Assembly (NCBI GenBank): GCA_002368605.1
Contig: DFEB01000019.1
Coordinates: 35,111 to 99,110 of the forward strand
Direction: 5' to 3'
Source: Treponema sp. UBA3813
Lineage (GTDB): Bacteria > Spirochaetota > Spirochaetia > Treponematales > Treponemataceae
Length of the DNA stretch: 64,000 bases
Shown: piece after piece, positions 59,111 to 64,000 of the stretch
How the letters are laid out: each line of letters opens with the position of its first letter
How positions within the stretch are numbered: position 1 is the stretch's first letter
Made by a program: the position numbers and the translations under genes
The notes under the pieces: generated by a model
The model's input: the letters and a program-made list of their open reading frames with translations, nothing else
Told to the model about the DNA's origin: nothing
The model's database searches: none

Positions 59111-61912
59111 ATGAAAAAGCAAAAGTATTCGGTTGTGGCAGGAATCATTCTTTTTGTTCTTGCGGCATTATTCTCTATTTCGCTTCTATTGGTTGCCGCT
59201 GATTTTGGCGGAATCAACCCGGCTAAAAATTCAATCTTTTATTCTTTAGGAAAGATGCTCACTGGCGTATATGGATTCTGTTCCGTATTTATTCCGATTT
59301 TTTTGATTGTTGCCGGAATTCAATGTTTCATGTCGAAATGGCGAATCCGAAATGGTGTTGTTTTGCTAGGTTCGATTTTTCCATTTTTTACGGCCGATGC
59401 GATAGAACATATTTGCCGAATGCTTATTGAGTCAGAAACAGATACTGTTTTAATAGTTAAAATTTCCTCGACACTTCTTATTGGACTCTTGATTCTCATA
59501 GGTGAATACTTGCTTCTTTCAATTCTTGGAGAAATTCTTGAATCTTCTCTGCAAGAAAATCGTGAATTCTCTCAACAAAGATTCGATGAAGACAAAAATG
59601 AAATCGTCTTTTTTAACAGCGATGAAGACGAAATCGATGAAATCACAGATGATGAAAATTCTGAGGAAAAAGAAAACGAAAAAAATTCGGAAGAAACCAT
59701 CGACCTTTCAAATGATAAGATTTTTCTTGAACAAAAAGAAATTCTCAAAGATTTAATTAACGACGGAAAACCAGCACAAGAACCTGAAGAACGCCCTCTC
59801 GAAGAAGAAAACTCAGAAGAAGAGACGATTACAGAAGACCCGACAATTATTGAAAACGAAGAACTTGATAATGAAGAAACAATTCCTGAATCAGTAAAAG
59901 AAGATGAGCTTATTGATGACGAGGATTTTGCCGAGCCTATTCTTCCAGAAGAACCTTCGCCTTTTGACCATATTTTCGATGAGCAGGAAAAATCCCACGA
60001 AGAAGAAATTTCTATTAACGAAGAGGATTTTCAAAACGAATACGATGAAATGAGTGACGCACGCCCTGTAGATTTTAATGAAAACAATGAATTTACAGAA
60101 CTTGAAGAAAATCCAGAAGAGGAAGAAATTTCTTTTGATGATTTTGAAGACAACGATGACTCAATAGAATTCGATGAGATTTCGGAAGAGCCTGAACCAG
60201 AATTGGAACATGAACCAGAATTGGATCCAGAGCCCGAATTTACAGAAAGCAATCAAGTTGAGAATCCAGCTGATTTCATCAACATTGAGGATATTGCTGA
60301 GGACAGTAATGAAGATACAGCCGAAAGCGAAGAAGAACCTTTCGGCGTTGAGGATATTTTCTCTCAAATGGAAGCAGATGCCGCCGCAAATCCAGTGATT
60401 AAAAATCAGGAAGAAGAGCCTGCTCATGACTCACTCTATCAACAGGAAGAAAGTAGTTCGCATGTAGATTCAGAAATTCAGGAACCATTGCGCAAATTAA
60501 GCGAGTACAAAATCCCCACAGATTTGCTTGAAAAATTCGAAAATGACGAATACTGGCGAATCGACGACGAAACCAAACAGGCCGGCGAAAACCTCAAGCA
60601 GACCCTGAATGAATTCGGCATTGAAGCAGAAGTCACTGGCATCCGTAAAGGCCCGGTCGTCACCATGTTCGAGTTGCTCCCAGCTCCTGGCGTAAAACTG
60701 AGCAAAATCGTCAACTTGCAGGACAACATTGCCCTCGCTCTGGCTGCAAAATCAGTGCGTATCGTCGCTCCGATTCCAGGAAAACACGCTGTCGGTATCG
60801 AAATCCCGAACAAAGAGCGGGCAATCGTCTCTTTCCGCGAGATTATCGAGCAGCCGCTCCCCGAATTCAAAAAGATGGCAATTCCTGTCATTTTGGGAAA
60901 AGACATTTCCGGCCAGTCACAGATTATCGACATCGCAAAAACGCCTCATTTGCTGATTGCGGGAGCTACAGGCGCAGGTAAATCTGTCTGCGTAAACTCA
61001 ATCATCCTTTCGATTTTGTACAACCGCTCACCGAGAGATGTGAAACTGATTATGGTTGACCCGAAAGTCGTTGAACTGAAGCTTTACAACGATATTCCAC
61101 ATTTGCTTACGCCGGTAGTCACCGAACCGAAAAAGGCCTTGCAGGTCTTGCAGTATTGTATCTGCGAAATGGAACGCCGCTATGCCCTCTTGGACGGAAT
61201 GGGCGTCCGCGACATCGTAAGCTACAACACCCGAATCCGCGAGCGCAAAATCGCCACGGAAAAATTGCCCTACATCGTGGTAATCATCGATGAGTTTGCT
61301 GACTTAATGGCAACCAGCGGCAAAGAACTTGAAACAAGCGTCGCCCGACTCACCGCAATGAGCCGAGCCGTCGGAATCCACCTTGTTCTTGCGACCCAGC
61401 GACCTTCTGTTAATGTCATCACCGGTCTTATCAAGGCAAACATTCCGAGCCGAATCGCGTTCATGGTCGCCAGCCGCACGGACTCAAACATCATCATTGA
61501 TGCCGTGGGAGCAGAAAAATTGCTGGGCAAGGGCGACATGCTCTACACCTCAGCCGTCAATCCGATTCCAACTCGAATTCAGGGAACTTTGGTCGGGGAC
61601 AATGAAGTTGAGCGAGTCGTCGATTATGTCAAATCATTCGGCGGTCCAGACTACATTGACGATGAGATTTTCGTTGATGATGACGAGGAAGGCGATGACG
61701 AACCAGGCTTATTCAGCGACGGCGAAGATCCCCTTTATGACCAGGCTTTGCAGATTGTCGTTCAGGCAGGAAAGGCCAGCGCAAGCTACATTCAGCGCCG
61801 CCTTAAAATCGGCTACAACCGTGCAGCCCGCTTAGTTGAAGACATGGAAGCCCGCGGAATCGTAGGACCGGCAAACGGCTCCAAGCCCCGCGAAGTGATT
61901 CATGTACCATGA
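59111..61912 (+). CDS. ftsK: FtsK/SpoIIIE DNA translocase with a long acidic linker
   Basis: 933 residues. Four membrane helices (about 8-30, 50-77, 83-100, 113-143). A linker of ~300 residues (145-445) made largely of Glu and Asp with Pro-Glu repeats. Then the motor: Walker A AGATGAGKSVCVNS at about 617-629, Walker B VVIIDEFADLMA at about 722-733, VHLVLATQRPS; and the C-terminal gamma winged helix (ASASYIQRRLKIGYNRAARLVEDME) that reads orienting DNA sequences. It pumps chromosome DNA through the septum. A strong terminator follows. Confidence 0.96.
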   Translation: MKKQKYSVVAGIILFVLAALFSISLLLVAADFGGINPAKNSIFYSLGKMLTGVYGFCSVFIPIFLIVAGIQCFMSKWRIRNGVVLLGSIFPFFTADAIEHICRMLIESETDTVLIVKISSTLLIGLLILIGEYLLLSILGEILESSLQENREFSQQRFDEDKNEIVFFNSDEDEIDEITDDENSEEKENEKNSEETIDLSNDKIFLEQKEILKDLINDGKPAQEPEERPLEEENSEEETITEDPTIIENEELDNEETIPESVKEDELIDDEDFAEPILPEEPSPFDHIFDEQEKSHEEEISINEEDFQNEYDEMSDARPVDFNENNEFTELEENPEEEEISFDDFEDNDDSIEFDEISEEPEPELEHEPELDPEPEFTESNQVENPADFINIEDIAEDSNEDTAESEEEPFGVEDIFSQMEADAAANPVIKNQEEEPAHDSLYQQEESSSHVDSEIQEPLRKLSEYKIPTDLLEKFENDEYWRIDDETKQAGENLKQTLNEFGIEAEVTGIRKGPVVTMFELLPAPGVKLSKIVNLQDNIALALAAKSVRIVAPIPGKHAVGIEIPNKERAIVSFREIIEQPLPEFKKMAIPVILGKDISGQSQIIDIAKTPHLLIAGATGAGKSVCVNSIILSILYNRSPRDVKLIMVDPKVVELKLYNDIPHLLTPVVTEPKKALQVLQYCICEMERRYALLDGMGVRDIVSYNTRIRERKIATEKLPYIVVIIDEFADLMATSGKELETSVARLTAMSRAVGIHLVLATQRPSVNVITGLIKANIPSRIAFMVASRTDSNIIIDAVGAEKLLGKGDMLYTSAVNPIPTRIQGTLVGDNEVERVVDYVKSFGGPDYIDDEIFVDDDEEGDDEPGLFSDGEDPLYDQALQIVVQAGKASASYIQRRLKIGYNRAARLVEDMEARGIVGPANGSKPREVIHVP

Positions 61913-61948
61913 TAAAACAAAAGTCCGCAAGAACTTTCAGACAAAAAA

Positions 61949-61972
61949 AGAGCACCCGATTTTGGGTGCTCT
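61949..61972. terminator. Bidirectional terminator between ftsK and the CBM48 gene
   Basis: AGAGCACCC and GGGTGCTCT form a perfect 9-bp stem with a six-base loop. A run of seven A's to the left serves as T-run for the minus-strand gene; a weaker T-rich stretch follows to the right. Confidence 0.88.
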
Positions 61973-61992
61973 TCGTATTTTAAAGCATTAAT

Positions 61993-62301
61993 TTAGCAAA
62001 TAACAACTGAGTTGTCTGTCGAGCTGAATGGTGCAGGAATATATTTGTCTGCTGCCCAATCATTTTCCCAACGAGCTCCATCAAGAAGATAACGGAACTG
62101 ATATTCTTTGCCAGCTTCAAGAGCGAGCTTGACTGAGAAAGAACCATCCTTTCCCTTTTTAAGCGGAGTTTCTGTTGAGCTCCAGCTATTGAAATCTCCA
62201 GCAATCGTTACAGTTTTTGCTCCCTGTGCTGCTTCTGGAGAGACCGTAAAAGTTACATTACAAGTTTTTTTGTCTTTAGAATAAGATTTTTTCAAAGCCA
62301 T
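61993..62301 (-). CDS. Stand-alone CBM48 (isoamylase N-terminal-like) glycogen-binding protein
   Basis: 102 residues, a single early-set Ig-like CBM48 domain: VTIAGDFNSWSS, TPLKKGKDGSFSVKLALEAGKEYQFRYLLDG and WENDWAADKYIPAPFSSTDNSVV. These are the sheet and glucan-binding tryptophans shared with glycogen branching enzyme and AMPK-beta. There is no catalytic domain and no signal peptide, so it probably acts in the cytoplasm on stored glucan. Single gene with a 3' terminator and a poly-T leader. Confidence 0.9.
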   Translation of the reverse strand: MALKKSYSKDKKTCNVTFTVSPEAAQGAKTVTIAGDFNSWSSTETPLKKGKDGSFSVKLALEAGKEYQFRYLLDGARWENDWAADKYIPAPFSSTDNSVVIC

Positions 62302-62391
62302 GATAAAACCCCTTTTTTTTCAATAGTATTTATATTTTATAGTAAAAATAATTTATATGCAAGTTTTTTAAATTTTAATTAAGTTATTGTC

Positions 62392-63213
62392 CTATTTTTT
62401 ATTCTTTGCTTTTGAAGCTTTTCCTGTTACAAGCCAGTTTTGCGTAAAGTATGTATCAGAAATTTCTTCATCAAAAACATAATCTTTTACTGTAGCCGTT
62501 GTTTTTCGACCAGTGATAAGATTTGTAATACAATTTGAACGACGAAGAGGATATTCAATTCCTGTAACGCCCTTAACCATTTCAATTTTGAGGCATTCGT
62601 ATAATTTTATCATCCTTTCTTTTGCATCAAAGTATTCAATATGAACAGGAATATATGTTTTTTTGTCAAACCATGAGACTTGATAAGCATATTCAACTTC
62701 GCTTTTTTTGTATGGAACAGATTTGATTTTCCAGCAATTATATGTCGTTCCATTTACAGTGATTTTTACATTGTCGTCCATCATGATATTATCGTCTTCG
62801 TCTTCGTTACGAATTCGCATATCATTGTATGTAAATTCAGTTCCACCAAAGGATTTGGTTCGGTCTGCCATTGGAATTCGCCGTGCCTGGCGCAGTTTTG
62901 GCATATAAACATAGCGGTCATCGGCTTTTTTGATTTTTTCAAGTTGAAGAACGCGCATTCCTTTTACACTTGCCGGTGATTTAAAATCAAATGCGACATT
63001 TTTTAAACCATTGTCAACTCCGCTTCCATACTGATTGATTTCAAGAACCTCAATTTTACCATTTCTCTCGATATTTTCGAGAATTAATGTGGTATAATTG
63101 TAATCAGGAACTCGATCCAAATCACAGAAAACCTTGATAACATCTTGTGCAGACTCAGCCGAAAGCGCAAAAGAAGCGCACAAGAGCGAAAAGATAACAA
63201 AAAACTTTTTCAT
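62392..63213 (-). CDS. Outer membrane lipoprotein-sorting protein (LolA-like fold)
   Basis: 273 residues. Signal peptide (MKKFFVIFSLLCASFALSA), then a LolA/LolB-like half-barrel: VAFDFKSPASVKGMRVLQLEK, DRYVYMPKLRQARRIPMADRTKSFGGTEFTYNDM (key: YMP...RRI...K..F.G..F...D), YCWK-like strand and TYIPVHIEYFD. This is the family annotated as outer membrane lipoprotein-sorting protein, often beside RND/MMPL exporters. No exporter gene lies next to it here. It is distinct from the shorter LolA-like carrier at 24382. Confidence 0.85.
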   Translation of the reverse strand: MKKFFVIFSLLCASFALSAESAQDVIKVFCDLDRVPDYNYTTLILENIERNGKIEVLEINQYGSGVDNGLKNVAFDFKSPASVKGMRVLQLEKIKKADDRYVYMPKLRQARRIPMADRTKSFGGTEFTYNDMRIRNEDEDDNIMMDDNVKITVNGTTYNCWKIKSVPYKKSEVEYAYQVSWFDKKTYIPVHIEYFDAKERMIKLYECLKIEMVKGVTGIEYPLRRSNCITNLITGRKTTATVKDYVFDEEISDTYFTQNWLVTGKASKAKNKK

Positions 63214-63260
63214 CTAATGCTCCATACTTAAAATCTATAAGAATATTTTAATGTAAAAAA

Positions 63261-64000
63261 TTAAAATTTCAATTGGATTATTCTGTCATTCGGGCATTTT
63301 TCGAAATATTCATGCACTTTTTTTCGCGCGTCATCGTTGTCTTTTGCATTTATCATGGAAGTCTGGAAATAATGACCGAAACTGAAATTAAGGCAGTAAA
63401 AAGCAAAGAATCGCTGAAGCCGGGTTTTCCAAAATTCCTGCGGCTGAAATCTCTCCACATCATCGATAAAACGAAGAGCAAGCTCTTCCGCATCAAATGT
63501 CATTGTCGGACTTGCTCCCCCTGTCATTGTCGGGCTTGACCCGACAATCTCCCTGAAAATCCAGGGCTTTTGAGCCGCCGCCGTGGCAATCATAATGCCC
63601 TGCGCATGGGGAGCCGCTTTTTTCGCCAGCTCATAAGAATCCCGGTCTTTTACATCGCCGTTGAGAATCACAGGAATTTGAGGAAACCTGAGTGCCAAAC
63701 GCTCCACCGCCTGCCAGTCCGAGTGCCTTGAATGTTTCTGCTTTTGAGTGCGGGCATGAAGTGTAATCATCTGAACGCCTTCTTCTATTAACATGGCGCA
63801 AAATGAATGTAACTTTTCCTCAGTATATTTTTCGTCTCCCAAACGGAGTTTGACCGAAAGCCTTTTTGCCGACCTGCCGTCCTTAGCCCCGTTTTCAAGG
63901 GCCGATTTTACTGCACGAACCATAGCCTGAGTTTCTTCAATAGGCTTTAGCATCCATGCGATTCCCGCGCCGGTTTTTGCAATCTGAGGAGCCGAGCAGC
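63261..64000 (-). CDS. dus: tRNA-dihydrouridine synthase (N-terminus beyond the window)
   Basis: The frame is open to the right edge, where it reads CSAPQIAKTGAGIAWML, the Dus region holding the catalytic Cys neighbourhood (C-x-A/P...K-T-G-A-G). Further on: VKLRLGDE, GVQMITLHARTQKQKHSRHSDW, IPVILNGDVKDRDS and GIMIATAAAQKPWIF, all FMN-barrel strands of DusB-type enzymes. The enzyme reduces uridines in tRNA D-loops. A short in-frame insertion (VGSSPTMTGGASPTMTFD) comes from a palindromic repeat. About 80 N-terminal residues are missing only because the window ends. Confidence 0.9.
   Translation of the reverse strand, partial: CSAPQIAKTGAGIAWMLKPIEETQAMVRAVKSALENGAKDGRSAKRLSVKLRLGDEKYTEEKLHSFCAMLIEEGVQMITLHARTQKQKHSRHSDWQAVERLALRFPQIPVILNGDVKDRDSYELAKKAAPHAQGIMIATAAAQKPWIFREIVGSSPTMTGGASPTMTFDAEELALRFIDDVERFQPQEFWKTRLQRFFAFYCLNFSFGHYFQTSMINAKDNDDARKKVHEYFEKCPNDRIIQLKF
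63508..63548. repeat. REP-like palindrome inserted in frame in dus
   Basis: ATTGTCGGG (63526-63534) and CCCGACAAT (63540-63548) form a perfect 9-bp hairpin with a five-base loop. It is preceded by a partial second copy of TGTCATTGTCGGxCTTG at about 63508-63524. Together they add about 15 codons (SSPTMTGGASPTMT) without breaking the frame. Confidence 0.75.

Overview
The window reads as chromosomal DNA of a spirochete, most likely a host-associated Treponema. The reasons are a Treponema-type FabV/Ter trans-2-enoyl reductase, many lipoproteins with loose lipoboxes, an LPP20/COG3014/LpoB lipoprotein set, class III adenylate cyclases with large sensor domains, a CBM48 mini-protein and moderate-to-low GC. 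This is inference from protein families; no rRNA or other species marker is present. Left part (1-28.6 kb): two serine-type tRNAs (one cut by the edge); a HdeD-like membrane protein; a nucleotidyltransferase with a collapsed HI0074-type partner; a PurO-type IMP cyclohydrolase; a B12-binding radical SAM protein; a MocR regulator; and a small POTRA/beta-barrel protein. A five-gene operon follows (DUF3261 lipoprotein, ketosynthase, dehydratase, ketoreductase, ketosynthase) with the gene order of the distal part of aryl-polyene (APE) clusters. About 11 kb further on, the opposite strand carries the complementary APE export/release genes (thioesterase, LolA-like carrier, MMPL exporter) behind an adenylate cyclase gene. 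Between the two halves lie fabV with an inverted-repeat operator candidate, a PyrK-PyrD fusion with pyrF, an UrtA-like binding protein beside a 1015-residue beta-propeller sensor cyclase, and an NlpC/P60 protein with a lipoprotein. Middle part (28.65-42.2 kb): an AT-rich accessory island bounded by a HigB/HigA-type toxin-antitoxin pair and a possible integrase stub. It is an array of displaced Rhs C-terminal toxin modules. Each begins at the conserved YHYAGNNPVKYTDPDG stretch of the Rhs core, carries a different toxin domain, and is followed by a candidate immunity gene. Recognisable toxin folds are a C39/papain-like peptidase, an M91-type HExxH metallopeptidase, a BECR-like domain, a colicin E5-like RNase, an AHH nuclease and a Gly/Ala-rich hydrophobic protein. 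Only one module is still joined to Rhs core sequence. Four toxin modules are preceded by copies of an element that is exactly 179 bp long with 16-bp terminal inverted repeats. A fifth module is preceded by a 988-bp version with the same ends that encloses a frameshifted Rpn-family PD-(D/E)XK nuclease. I read the 179-bp copies as internally deleted derivatives of the Rpn-carrying element, inserted at or marking the Rhs core/toxin junction. This is the most unusual structure in the window. Right part (42.2-64 kb): mostly housekeeping and envelope genes: nnr; the LPP20/COG3014/LpoB lipoprotein operon; a MATE transporter; an MscS channel; nth; a DUF1275 protein abutting tRNA-Gly; a TacA/TacT-type toxin-antitoxin pair with a clear operator; metK; a ParB-like/HAD fusion followed by a second HAD protein; an aldose-1-epimerase-like protein; sppA; an FMN-dependent hydroxyacid dehydrogenase-like protein; FtsK with a very long acidic linker; a CBM48 protein; a LolA-like lipoprotein-sorting protein; and a dus gene that runs off the right edge and carries an in-frame palindromic repeat insertion.
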